From Tetracentron sinense (taxonomy: Eukaryota; Streptophyta; Magnoliopsida; Trochodendrales; Trochodendraceae): DNA of 64,000 nucleotides. Below, piece by piece: positions 9,801 to 21,365 of this stretch. The stretch spans positions 34,748,505 to 34,812,504 of the forward strand of contig CM026571.1 of assembly GCA_015143295.1 (NCBI GenBank), written 5' to 3'. The translations under genes and the position numbers were made by a program. Numbering within the stretch: position 1 is the stretch's first letter; each line of letters begins with the position of its first letter. The notes beneath the pieces are model-generated. The model was given only the letters and a program-made list of their open reading frames with translations. It ran no database searches and was not told the DNA's origin.

Positions 9801-12800
9801 GTGTTGGGGACATTCATGGAGGCTAAATGGGGGACTGTTTTACAGGTTTAATGGTGGTTAGATGGGCTGAACTAGAGAGAAAAGGAGAGGACCGTGAGGC
9901 AGGGAAGAGAGGATAAGAGAGGTCTTTCTGCTCTCCCATAGAAGTTCTTAGAATTCTCTGAATTCTCTATGTTCCAACATAACATGGTGGATTATCATAA
10001 TACGAGGGAGAGAGAGAGAGAGAGAGGGTTCCTTTATATGATGCAGAGAACTAAGGAGGAAGAGATACAGATTGGGTGGCTGTTAAAAGGAGTGATGGTT
10101 TGTCTTTGGATCTCACAATAAGAGTGTGAACAGGGCATGGGGCATACAGAAGAGGATTTTGGTTCAAACAAGAATGATGTAATGTCTCCCGGAGTCAACA
10201 TAATAAATAATGACCGGGTTTGATATTTGATCATATCCGTTGCTTATATTGACTTTTGGTAGCATTTGTATAGTCCAAATTAGGTCATCCAAGACTTGTT
10301 ATATTCTTAGTAACCCAAACATGCCTCCCAAATTATTTCAAAGTTCGAAATTTCCACTTTTTTCCCCTCACCAATCACCATGAGCCACATATGCAATTGA
10401 ATTTTCTTGAATTCCATTGCAATTGGTTTTGATCCTATCCCAACATGAGCCATATAAAATTCTGGAGACGCCATAGCTTCTCGTCTTTCTAGTCGCTGGA
10501 GAGGTCTCTGGAGACGCCATAGCTTCTCGTCTCATGTCTTCTCTCAAGAACCTCTCTCCTTTTCCTATCCCATTTGAAAAGAAATGTGGAAAATATATCT
10601 CTTAAAGGCAAGATTTTTCCCAACGATTGTCTTTAGCCATTCCATTTTGAGATTAGTTCGGATGGCCAAAGCCTCAGCAGCCTTACCCGAGTAGTCTCTA
10701 GTTATCATGTTAGATTGAGATAGTTTGATATCCAAGTTCTTATCCTTGTTTTAGTCCCTCAAATATGTCTAGTGCAATTCGAATTTGCAGATACTTTGCA
10801 CTCCAAAGCATTGAAGTACATTCCTTGATCAGATATCAAATTCACATGAAGAGGTAAAAACAGAACATGAATCATTCTGGAAAAAGATAAAATTTGTACA
10901 ACGGAACAGGGGACAAGGATGCAACCGCTCCAACATTAACAATCAGCGTTTTTGAAACCCTGCACAACGGAACAGAGGCAGTAACTCCAACGAATCTCAT
11001 GCTTATCGCACTAGAGGGACCTCTACCTTTGATCAGAATTTCTACACCATGCCACCCCTTCCACCTATACAGCATACCCCTAGCCCTAAGGCCTACAATA
11101 TGGGTACTGGATAGGTTTGGTCGGGCTGGCCCAGCCCATTGATATCCCTATTTACCGGTCATCTTGCATCTGTTCAACAATTGGGATTTGGGGTAAAACA
11201 TGGTTGATGACACAGGTCCAAATATCACTGTTTTTTCACTCTAGATTTAGATAAGTGCCAATTTTTCTTAGCCAAATAGAAACAACACAGTGGGCTATTA
11301 TTGTTTATGACACATGTCCATAGCCTAGTTTTCCTTTAAGGGGTTAGTTATTTTGCTGAGACTTATAAAATCTAGCACTCAGCAAGTTTTGTCAACAATA
11401 TGTATTTTCTTTTGAGAACTAGGTGTTTCGTCAAAGTGGTTAAAGTTTTTTTTAAAAAAACCTTATGGAAAAAGAGATATAGTTAGGCTAGAACTCACGT
11501 ATAGTTAGGTTAGAACTCAGGTATGAATCATTCTCCTTCATAATCAAGAGATATAGTTAGGTTAGAACTCAGGTATGAATCCTTCTCCTCCATAATTAAT
11601 CACGTTTAACTTAGAGAACAAGAGATATAGTTAAAGAGTTATAGTTAGTTTAAAATTCACGGCTGTTGGAAAAGTTCTTCCAGGCCTCAATGGAAACCTC
11701 TCTCCTTCCATGGCTGAGTCGTATTCTACCTACATAAATAGCTTAACGAGGTATTTATTGTAACAGTTTATGGAAAATATTATTTCCATGGGCATAACCT
11801 TGCTTTCTGTGCAGTAAACCAAATTGCAGGTTGATGGTTACTCATGATGACTATAGCATGATGTCCAAAACTTCCAAAGGAGAGAACTTCAGTGGCAACA
11901 ATACTTAGAAACCCAGTTGATCGTGTCTTCAGCACTTACGGATTTTCGGTGGAGGTTGCAGCTAGGTTTTTGGTGCATCTTAACTTAACTTCTGCAACAC
12001 AAATGACTTGTAGAGCCCCGGACCTTTTCACATTTAATGCATGACACTTTCGTTGCCATTTTGCCTTTAAAGAGGTATAATTAATAAATAAGGAAGAAAT
12101 TGGAAATTCCAAAACGTCAGAAATGTTCGTTTTCGAAGTACGAACCCAATGTAAGTTGAATCGTCGAAATCGGACGAACGAGTCAAAAGTTATGGCCAAA
12201 ACAGTTTGGACCTGCAGACCACCGATCGCTCGGTCCATGGAGCGATCGATCGGTCCAAAACCGATCGCTCGGAGGCTATCGACTGGTCGAGATTTTTGTA
12301 TGGGGAAATTTTCCAGAGAGTGAAATTTTAACCGATCGATCGGTAGGCAACCGATCGATCGGTCATTAACACCGATCGCTCGGTACTCGCGTTTTTGCAG
12401 AAAATTTAGTAAGGGTGTTTTAGTCTTTTGGGCAGTTTACTCTTACCTTAAGAGTCTTGCCCGAGCCTTTAGGGCTTATTTACAATACTTAGAAGATTGA
12501 GAGCTAAGGAGAGGAGAAGAAGACGATCCCTAACCTAGGGTTTGATTTTTGGAGGTGAAATCAAAGGGTTGTGAACCCACACTCACCTCAAGTCCATTTT
12601 CTTCAAAGATCTCGGCTCAAGCTCGTGTGGGGCACTCTCCTCAAGCTAGGGCAGCAACTCACGGTCGTTTTGGAAAGGGGGATTTCTTCCTCACTTGATC
12701 AAGGTCGGTACTTCTTACTACCCTCCTAGTTATAGCTTCCCTTTTTCCCTTGTTTCTCCTTGTTTTCCTTCACCTATATATGTGTTATGAGATTGGTGGT

Positions 12801-14885
12801 ATGAATGGTGAATGGAGATGGATGTTGGCGAATGGATGCCGTGTGGATGATGTGGTGAACGAATGGGAAAGGGCATTGTACTAATAATGAACATACAAGT
12901 GTGATGTGAGCATAACCCACCTAGAAAAGCATGATCTAGGTTTAAGTGAATAATGAACACACCCCATGTTTGATGAAATGCCAAGGTGAATAAAATAAAT
13001 GATAAATTAAGGGAACCCATGCTTAATTCCTCTTGAAATTTGTTAGGGTTCATGATAGTGTGTTTCTTACATTTCTTAAAATGCGTAGATTATTACTCAA
13101 TTAAATTGTTATATGCTATGCCTTGTGAATCACCCCAAATTGCCATATTTAATTCCAAATGCAAGTATGCACACGATCTCACGAGCACGCATGAAATGAC
13201 GTGATTTACCGATGTTTTAAGTATGGGACGTAGAAGTGGGGCATATCCTAAGATATGTTTCACTTCGCTTTTGACAAGGGCAAGACAATCATGCATTGCA
13301 TAGGGAAAGGTCTCCCATCCCCTCGCATGACATGCATAGCATCGCATGACACGCATGCATAGCATCGCATGACACGCATAGTATAGCTTCACATGACACG
13401 CATAACTCTGCATGGCATTACACGCATGGATGCTAGTTGCGACGGGCTATGAACGGCAACTAGGCATTCACATTCCGCAGGGATGCTAGTTGCGACGGGC
13501 TATGAACGGAAACTAGGCATACCCATCTGCATATAGGGTACTAGTTGTGACGGACTATGAACGGCAACTAGGCATGTGACATGTTTAAATTATGAAAATG
13601 CAAGCATGACAAGCATGACACGGTTAACAAGTTCCCAATCACGCAAGGGGTATTTCAAGTCAAGTCAAGTGCACGATGTTTTCAAGGGTCTTATCAGTCT
13701 TTCTGAATGCAAGCATGAATATAAATTGCTTTACTTCCTTGTATGATATAAATTGTTCATGTTCTATATATGCAACTTGCTTCCTACTTTATGTATGCTA
13801 TCTGTATACTATGACTGTTGGTTAGTATTTAGTACCCGTTGAGTATTCCATGCTCAGCCGTACTTCTTATGTCGGCAGGTTCTGAGGGAGCTGCTGCTCT
13901 ATTTGATGTTTGTGCTCCTGGTCCATGGGTGGAGGAGGAGTACGTCGAGGAGCCTTTTGAGGAACCTCCCGTAGAGGGTTATCAGTAGGTGGTGTTAGAT
14001 TCTGAGTGGTTTAGCTGTGGGTGAGCATGAGTGATTATATCCATGTATTTTGGCGGGCATGTCCGCACTTTCTTTGTTTTGATTTCTTTGTATTAAAACT
14101 TGGACCATGTGTATATACTTAGAGGTTTGTTAGACTTCCGCTGTGTTTTATAGTGATGCTTCCGCTGTTATCCTCTATTGTATATGTTCTGTGGGTTTTG
14201 CAGGTTGGTTCGTCAAGCAAGTCCTGTAAGTCATGATTAAGTCGTCTAAGATTCACTCTAACTCCTAGGGTGGGTTTTGGGTCGCGACATGACTGGACGA
14301 ATACGTTCAAAGAATGGAGTAAGTGCATTGGATATTTGGCCATGGAAGTATTTAATTCCCTGGATGAGGGAGGACCTCTTTGCCTGTCCAAACAACGAAT
14401 TAACCCTACTTATGATTTGCCTCTAAGGATCTGATTTACCTACTCAGAACCTCTCTCCTTTTCCTATCAAGAATCTTATGAAAGATTCACTTGCATTTCT
14501 TTCTGCATCTGCATGTTGTTCCCTCAAATCATCTTCCTTTTATCAACAATTCATGAACTCAATTATTGACGCTGTCAATAACTTCAATTTAACTAGCACG
14601 GAATGTTTCTAATTGTGTATATTGTTTCCTATTGTTATGATAGGTTTATTTTTCATATTTGATGCCCAAAGGACATTGCAATAAAAAATAAGAATACAGG
14701 TTAAAGGGAAAATCAGCTCTGGAGAGTAGTTTCCATTGTGAGAGTTCTTGTTTCTCTCTTGAATCTAGATTTAAAGAACATGTGCCTAGGTGTGAAAGAA
14801 TTTGATGCTAACAAGAAAAGTAAAAATGTTGAGTGAATTAAATCAATTGATATATTTTACGTGCATTGCACGTGCATTTTTACAA

Positions 14886-14927
<42 letters not shown>

Positions 14928-16600
14928 ATTAATGTTTTATACTTTGATTTGTTGTTTTAGGTGCACCATGGATTTTATAATGCTTACCATAATACGACTA
15001 AACGCCCTGGTGTTCTATATACAATGCAAATGAAAATGAAAACTAAAATCTTTTCAAATTAGCATTTACCTCTGGAGAAGCATGTGGTGCTGGAGTACCC
15101 TGACCTGCAACCTGTTGTGAAAAAATTGAATAAATAAATGAATGAATATCTAAAGTTAAAAAAGGATTATTTAATGCTTGTTAGTATATATACCTGCTGC
15201 CCCTGTAAGAACTGCTTGAACATCCGCTGCATTTCATTGAGCTGAGTTTGTTGGGCCTCCATCTGAGATTGTTGGGCCTCAATCTTAGCGGCTTGGGCCT
15301 CCATCTGAGCTTTTTGGGTCTCCACCTGAGATTTCGTCGCCTCAAGTTCATCCCTTAGCATTTGGGTCTCGCCAGATGAGGAGCCTATAGTACCGGAATG
15401 TCTCAAAGATGACCCCCATAACCTAGTGGGAGTCGGGCCCAATCCACATCCACGAATGCGTCCATCTCTCTCAGGCCCCATGACCTGAGAGAGAACATCA
15501 TTTTGGCCCGTGCTATCTTGTGAGCCAACCGGTAACTGGCTGAGCACATCCTTCAACTTGTTCTGCAAACATTTTGAAACAATTACTATCTTGAATTTCA
15601 ATTAAAGTGTTATATGATATAATGAATATTTAAATTACTTACAATCGTTTCTCCTGCTTGAGAGTTGACTGGTAATCCATCCTTCTTAGTGTGGGTCTTT
15701 ATCCAGACCTCAGCACGGCCCGGAGCTATCCCTGATAGACTCGCCAATCGCTATGGCAGTGACAAAAGTAGAAAAACAAATTTTTAACCCATATGCATCA
15801 AATTGTGATATAAATTATTACAATGAAACCGAACATACCTCCTCCTCTCTGACTCTGGCGAAGCTCTTTGAGCCCGCCGTATGAGGAATTTCTTGGGACT
15901 CGCGACTCGCTTTGCCCACTGCCTTCCGTTTCTACAATATTACATTTATATATCAAATGAGATAAGGGATAATTGAAAACGATATAAGCATAATTAACAT
16001 TCAAATAAAATATACCTGGGCCTCATCAGTGTACAAGTAGTCGACGTACGTATGCCATTGCTCCGGGAGAATATCGGAGGGGCACCGCTCATAGTTGACA
16101 GCAGGAGGGGCGTCCAAATCAAAAAGTTTTCTCCCCATTGAGGACCTACTGTCCTTCCATTTCTTACCCAAAGACTTCAAAACGAAGTCCTCTGCGATAG
16201 GGGGGAAATCGAACTTCTCCTGCAAAAACGTTGTTAAATTAATCGTATATCAACTAGTTACATAAGTGTGTTTTAATAATAAATGACCTATTTATTTTGT
16301 TCTCACCCGTGCGACTTCCAAACCACGGGTTTTATCCGCATCACTCATCGCACGCCAATTCCGGACATCGATACGAAGTAAGTGGGCATCTCGTGCAATA
16401 TTGCCCAAATACCCAGCCAAAAGTTGTGCATTCTTACCCACAGGTTGTGCTCTCTCATTTACTTTCACCTTTTTTTTCTTCCCTGCAGGCATCTTATGTA
16501 TTTCGATGCATTTTGCTTTACCGTGGACCTTCCTCGTGGCCGCGGTAGCAAGTGTGGAGGAGCTACCCGAATGAGATGGTGGAGTGTCTGTAGGATCCAT
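6831..16600 (-). CDS. TnpA-like gene of CACTA1 (Transposase_24 family), multi-exon
   Basis: This gene probably encodes the DNA-binding accessory protein that recognises the subterminal repeats. The start ATG at 16598-16600 directly follows a TTTTGCAG acceptor, implying an intron in the 5' leader. Coding pieces on the minus strand: 16600 to about 16305; about 16220-16015 (EKFDFPPIAEDFVLKSLG, W-rich, typical of plant Ptta/En/Spm Transposase_24); about 15935-15840; about 15755-15645; about 15565-15195; about 15108-15068. The 15.2-15.5 kb piece has a Gln-rich heptad region (EAQQSQMEAQQTQ repeats) that looks like a coiled coil for dimerisation. A last exon at 6902-6831 fits in phase (SPE joined to EGAGSTHLSS, ending DEDS-stop), giving a last intron of about 8.2 kb. 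I see no stop in these pieces. Exon ends are by eye; the last exon is the least certain. Confidence 0.65.
6903..8541 (-). other. Intronic CACTA1 sequence; possible captured host-gene fragment near 7.9-8.4 kb
   Basis: Most of this stretch shows nothing I recognise. On the minus strand, about 8390 to 7909 looks exon-like. A run of about 40 codons (GASQQFSVADTQPATLGDP, ending PTNGVTFTRPTK before a stop) is followed by a 92-codon stretch at 8187-7909 rich in basic residues and prolines (VRDPSKPVPNEFCFPERQ). It matches no transposon protein known to me. CACTA elements often pick up host exons, so a captured and decayed fragment is possible. I do not recognise the family. Confidence 0.3.
8542..8707. 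repeat. MITE-like inverted repeat
   Basis: A 166-bp segment begins GAGATAGGATCACAACCAAT and ends with its reverse complement (ATTGGTTGTGATCCTATCTC), with about 22 bp of near-perfect inverted ends followed by weaker pairing. A related half-copy lies at about 10380-10440 (TTGCAATTGGTTTTGATCCTATCCC). I could not define a clear target duplication, so the superfamily is open. Confidence 0.55.
8708..12008. other. CACTA1 intronic sequence, no gene recognised
   Basis: Contents are low complexity or unrecognised: A/T-rich sequence at 9.1-9.5 kb, a short GA run near 10008-10026, and a 23-bp direct repeat (GGAGACGCCATAGCTTCTCG core) near 10464 and 10512. A degenerate repeat containing GAGATATAGTTAG and TTAGAACTCA lies at about 11470-11650. 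The open frame at 9474-9764 on the minus strand is compositionally simple and I do not call it a gene. Confidence 0.5.
12221..12384 (+). promoter_or_regulatory. Palindrome cassette of LTR a
   Basis: Six copies of ACCGATCGATCGGT, ACCGATCGCTCGGT or close variants surround a non-palindromic core containing CTATCGACTGGTC, TTGTATGGGG and TTCCAGAGAG. The cassette lies upstream of where the LTR promoter is expected, though the TATA box itself is degraded in this copy. The same arrangement is found in LTR b, LTR c and the copia A LTR. Confidence 0.7.
13325..13580 (+). repeat. Minisatellites within LTR a
   Basis: Two arrays adjoin. One has CATGACACGCATA-type units at about 13325-13428. The other has three copies of a ~53-bp unit with GCTAGTTGCGACGGGCTATG and AACGGCAACTAGGCAT, whose two halves can pair, at about 13429-13575. 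Both lie in the candidate LTR intron. Confidence 0.75.
13879..13988 (+). other. LTR a conserved short reading frame (FDVCAPGPWVEEEY)
   Basis: Directly after the proposed acceptor TGTCGGCAG, a frame reads through SEGAAAL and then FDVCAPGPWVEEEYVEEP, ending at TAG 13986-13988. The same motif follows the same hairpin and acceptor in four other diverged LTRs here. The hairpin GTAC..GAGTATTCCATGCTCAGC..GTAC is at about 13832-13863. The exon before the donor at 12703/12704 is open in this phase for about 50 codons but shows no ATG, so translation is unproven. Confidence 0.45.
14290..15060. other. CACTA1 intronic sequence with a TG microsatellite
   Basis: A (TG)n run occupies about 14892-14924. It is preceded by a short palindrome, ACGTGCATTGCACGT, near 14859. 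I see nothing else. Confidence 0.6.
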
Positions 16601-17643
16601 CTGCAAAATATTGATATTAGCTTCTGATAGAAATGCATAATGAAAAGGAATCTAAAGTACAAAGACATGAGATCTGACTAGCATATATCATTGTCGAAAT
16701 ACCAAAAGCTTACAAGATTACATTTTTACCTCAACATTCAGAAGAAGGAAAAAATCATTTGGAATTTATTACTGTGAATCCTAACTGATTGGCACCATCC
16801 CAAGCATGTACAGGGACTTATGTTAGTAAATCCTATGGAGATAGCTCAGTGGAGCAAATGAGCAATGTCTGGCCTACTTTCCCATGTACATAACAATAGC
16901 TAATCAATACTTACTAGATGGCAAAATACTGCAACAGGAATTACATACACATGTTGTTCAATGAAAAATTTGAAGTTCATTTCATAACCAAAAGAGCTTT
17001 AGTTGGCATGGTGGCACCGCCATTACCATTAGATACAATTATATAACTTTAACCTTATATTTCACTATCACTGGAAACAACCATAAAGCCATGTTCATCA
17101 ATATCTGTAACAAGTATATAAAATCAACCTAGCCCAATACTTATCTACACGCATCCACCCAAGTTGAAACAAGTAATTAAGTCCAAGTTAGGACATGTTA
17201 AATGCTATTAGTTTCATCTAAATAGTTTAATTATACAAGCTTGGCCTAAACTATTCCCACACATCAAGTTGAGTTGAGATTTAGCAAGTCAAGCTATTAA
17301 ACCAAGGCTGTAACATATTTTTGACCGTCAGTTTAATCCAAAAACTTCATTATACAAGCTTAACCTGCCAAACTTCATTATACAAGCTTAACATACTATA
17401 AATATATCATTAAGAGCAACTTCTGAAGTTTGGATAAGGTAAAATAAGAAAATGGTGAGCACTCATTGCAGTTGGCATCAAAGGTTGCAGTCAATTAAAA
17501 TATAGAAATAGATTAATAGAAATAAATTCCAACAAAAATCCCTTCCATTGACACTATCATTATTGAACAATTGTTACTTGGTACACTGAGGTTATCCCCT
17601 TTCTCTTGAATATATACTTCTACATTACATCAAAAAATAATCA
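16601..17643. other. Region between TnpA-like and TnpD genes of CACTA1
   Basis: About 1 kb of AT-rich sequence lies between the TnpD stop and the TnpA start. It probably contains leader introns of TnpA, because an acceptor abuts the ATG. I see no coding sequence or repeat. Confidence 0.5.
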
Positions 17644-20600
17644 TTATGTTTCATCGCTATATATTGATTCAACATCATCGGCATCACTAGATTCGGAAGA
17701 AGAAGCTTGTTGTTGTAACACTTGGGGAGGAGCATCAATAGTTGCTCCAGTAATTCCTAATCTCACCCAACCGACACCTCCGTCATCATCATGTTCAGTG
17801 TCATCTAATTGTTGGTCGTCGAAGGGCTCGTTCTCCCTGAATGCATTATCGTCCACAACAGAATCTTCATTCATGTCGAAGAAGTCTCTTGGTTTAGTCT
17901 TGATGACAACATGCCAATCTTCTTCCGTTGGATCTTGAACGTAAAATACCTGCTCTGCCTGAGATGCCAACACATAGGGTTCGTTCGACACCAAGTGTGC
18001 TGGAACCAAGCGTGTGAAGTTCAAAAGCTTAAACCCAAATGCATCGGTCTTTATTCCGCTACCCCGTGACTTCACATCAACCCAATCGCACTTAAACAAT
18101 ACAAATTTAAGGCTTTCAGAATACGTCAATTCGACTAAGTCTGTTAAGCGACCGTAGTAGGTGATCTCTGTGACCTTGGGGGTTCTGTCCTTAGAAGTTG
18201 AATAGCTTGTAGTCGTTGCTTTGACCACAACACCACTATTCTGACTTTTGCGTCCTCGCTCTCTATCCTTAGTACAAAACCGATATCCATTTATGACGTA
18301 GCCCTTAAACTTTTTTGTGACTTTACGTGGACCATATGCAAGACATGTAATCTCATCAGAAACTGGATTACCTGAATCTTGTAACCTTTGAACCTATTTC
18401 AAGACCAAATAGGATTAATATATATATATATATCAAAACATAACTAATGTGTTATGCAGAATTCACAAGTTAAGACTTACATAGCCCTTAAACCACTCAA
18501 CAAACTCAGTGGTGTGCTTTTTTTGGATTTCGTGGGGGGTCATTCTAGGTCTTTGATTTGTCATTTTAAGTACATTCATGTGTTGCCTGCAAAGAATATC
18601 ATTTTCCAATCATTGTAAGTAAAAAAAAATAAAAATAAAAAAGTAACGAACAACATATATGAAGATTGTGCTCTTACTCTATATATTTTGTGACTTTATC
18701 GCAGTTAATCAACACATAACGATGTGCCTGCTGCCATTCCAAGTCAGTTAAGATATATGGCTCTGCACTACCTATTACACTTTCATCGTCATTCCTCATC
18801 GGCCTGTTTAATCTCGATTCCATATTATTTAGATACCTGGAGCAGAATGTCATGCATTCTTCTGCCAAGTACCCTTCTGCAATGGAACCCTCTGGTCGGG
18901 CTCGATTGCGCACATAAGACTTCAGTGTATATAAGTACCTATATGAATTTAATTTTGTTAAGATAAGAGAAATTCTCGATAACAAGAAGTTTGAACACAA
19001 CTATAAAATTATAATTGAAGGCATACCTTTTGATAGGATACATCCACCGGTATTGTACAGGTCCACCTAGTCTTGCCTCTGCGGCCAGGTGTATAGGCAA
19101 GTGCACCATAATATCAAAGAAAGTTGGTGGGAAAGTTTTCTCTAAATAACAAAGTGTAAGCGCAATTTTCTCCTCTAACCGTCTCAAATCCTCCACTTGA
19201 CAGACTTTTGAACATATACCAAGAAAGAAGTTGCTCAATTCAATTAAGACTGAAGTTACATTATTCGGCAATGTTTTCCTCACAGCCAGTGGTAGGAATT
19301 GTTGCATTATAACATGAGAGTCGTGACTCTTTAGTCCATAAATTTTACGCTCTTTGATATTGACATGTCTTGCAATATTTGACGAGTAACTATCTGGAAC
19401 CTTCACACTCTTCAAAACTTTGCAAAATAACTCTTTCTCATTCTTGTCCATCGAAAAGCATGCAGCGGGCAGATAAACTTTGCTTCTGCCAGGCAGCAAC
19501 TGAGGGTGAAGTGCATGCCGAATTCCCATTTCAACCAAGTCGTTACGCGCTTTTAAACCATCCTTAGATTTTCCTTCCAAACCTAACAAAGTCCCAATCA
19601 CATTGTCACATACATTTTTCTCAATATGCATTACATCAAGGTTGTGCCTCAACAAATTATGCTCCCAGTATGGCAACTCGAAGAATATACTCTTCTTCTT
19701 CTAATTATACGGCATATCCTCATGGCTCGTCTGCCTTCATCCTGTTTGCCCAGTTTGCTTGCCAAGGGAGAAAGGAATACCCTCCAACTGACACAACACA
19801 TCAGACCCAGAGATTGGAGTTGGAGCACATCTGAACTCTGTAGTGCCATCGAAAGAGTTTCTATTCCTCCGAAACTTGTGATCCGGCTTTAAGAAACGAC
19901 GGTGCCCCATGTAACATTGCTTCTTGCTCTTAGACAAGTGTCGGCTACAAGTGTCCTTATGGCATGAAGGGCATGCCAACTTTCCTTTCGTGCTCCAACC
20001 TGACAACATGGCATACCCTGGGAAGTCGCTAATGGTCCAGAGCAATGCCGCACGCATTACAAATGTCTCCTTCTTTGACGCATCATAAGTTGTCAACCCA
20101 TTCTCCCACAAGTCCTTCAACTCCTCAACTAGAGGCCTCATGTAAACATCAATTGCATTTCCTGGCCCAGAGGGACCGGGAATAAGTAAGGACAGAATAA
20201 AGTTCGGCTGCTTCATACACATCCACGGTGGCAAGTTATAGGGAATAAGAACCACGGGCCATGTGCTGTGAGCAATACTCATCGTCCTAAATGGATTGAA
20301 GCCATCACTCGCCAACCCAAGCCTGACATTGCGAGCATCTGAGGCGAACAAAGGATACTTTTTATCCAAATTTTCCCAAGCTGGTGAGTCTGCAGGATGC
20401 CTTAACATCTCATCCTTAGTTCGATCCTCATCATGCCATCTCATTTCAGTAGCAGTCTTGGATGACATGAACAACCTTTGTAACCTGGGTTTTAATGGGA
20501 AGTGACGCAAAATCTTTGCCGGAGTTTTCTTCTTGCGTTCTGCTTGATCATCCCCTGCCTTCCATCTTGATTCACCACACATGTCACATGTTTGCTTCTT

Positions 20601-21365
20601 TGCAGACTCTTTCCAGTAAAGCATGCAATCATTAGGACAGGCATCAATTTTATCATAGTTAAGCCCCAAATCTGACATCACCTTTTTTTGTCTTAAAGTA
20701 AGTATCTGGTAGTGTTGAACCCTCAGGGAGTACTTCCCTCAACAACTCAAGCAACATAGTGAATGAATTATTGCTCCATCCACTAAGACACTTAATGTGA
20801 TATAATCTTACGATGAAAGACAACTTGGTGTGTTTCGTACATGCTGGATACAAAGGCTGTCCTGCATCCCTTATCAATTGGAAAAATCTATCAGACTCAG
20901 GATTGGAATCCCGACTACTAGTAGCCTCATCTTGGTTTGGGACCCCGAACACATCGTGCACCATATCTTCCATCTCATTATGTCTGTCTTGCACATAAGG
21001 ATTTTGAGAAACTTGGACAGCAGGTGTGTGTTGCAATATGTCTTCCCCGTGATAAAACCAGATTTTATAATTCAAGTCGAATCCATTACATATCATATGG
21101 TCGAAAGCTGTAAGTCTATCTTGGTAAACCACATTGTTGCATTTGGGACACGGACACTTTATACTGCCATTGTTATTAGTCGCTCCTCGAGCTAATGCAA
21201 ACTGTATAAACTGCTTTACCCCTTCTATATATTCCTTTGACATCCTATGTAATACAACAATTGCATTCACAATTGCTTAGATACTAACAATACATAATTA
21301 ATTTGATACTTCATAAAAACTTATAGATAAAAGTACCTTGACATTCCAATCCAACTCTTATCCAT
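17644..21365 (-). pseudogene. TnpD-type transposase gene of CACTA1, multi-exon, broken
   Basis: This is the CACTA transposase, which cuts the element ends. The start is MDKSWIGMS at 21365, spliced at 21337|21336 and 21245|21244 into MSKEYIEGVKQF. Domains in order: Transpos_assoc (cysteines in CPCPKCNN, HMICNGF); Transposase_21 (KIDACPNDCMLYW, CDMCGESRW); DUF4218 (YWEHNLLRHNLDVMHIEKNV, LGGPVQYRWMYP), with a clear intron at about 19025-18942; and DUF4216 (PRKVTKKFKGYVINGYRF, LFKCDWVDVKSRG). It ends in an acidic tail at 17644. Breaks: an extra A in an A7 run near 20687 shifts the frame, then TGA near 19737 and a TAG at a Trp codon (NWKK-type site) near 19700. It is therefore inactive. Other splice sites follow GT-AG around 18.66/18.59 and 18.48/18.40 kb. 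Confidence 0.92.

Larger units (their letters stand above)
12009..14289 (+). mobile_element. LTR a: solo Ty3/gypsy LTR inside CACTA1
   Basis: The 2281-bp unit begins TGTAGAGCCCCGG and ends GGGTCGCGACA. The 5-bp duplication TGACT is found exactly on both sides (12004-12008 and 14290-14294), with no internal retrotransposon sequence, so this is a solo LTR left by recombination. Its ends resemble those of gypsy A (TGTAGAGACC...GCGCGACA), but the body differs, so it is another family of the same lineage. It contains a palindrome cassette, a candidate intron (12704-13878) and a short conserved reading frame (see separate entries). Confidence 0.93.

Noticed and set aside
12221..12384. Palindromic repeats as a CRISPR array or a bacterial-type operator
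   Set aside because: The genome is a plant; spacing is irregular, there are no spacers of fixed length, and the repeats lie within LTR promoters.
14859..14924. ACGTGCATTGCACGT palindrome plus TG run as a regulatory G-box-like site
   Set aside because: A single short palindrome next to a microsatellite deep in an intron; no supporting context.
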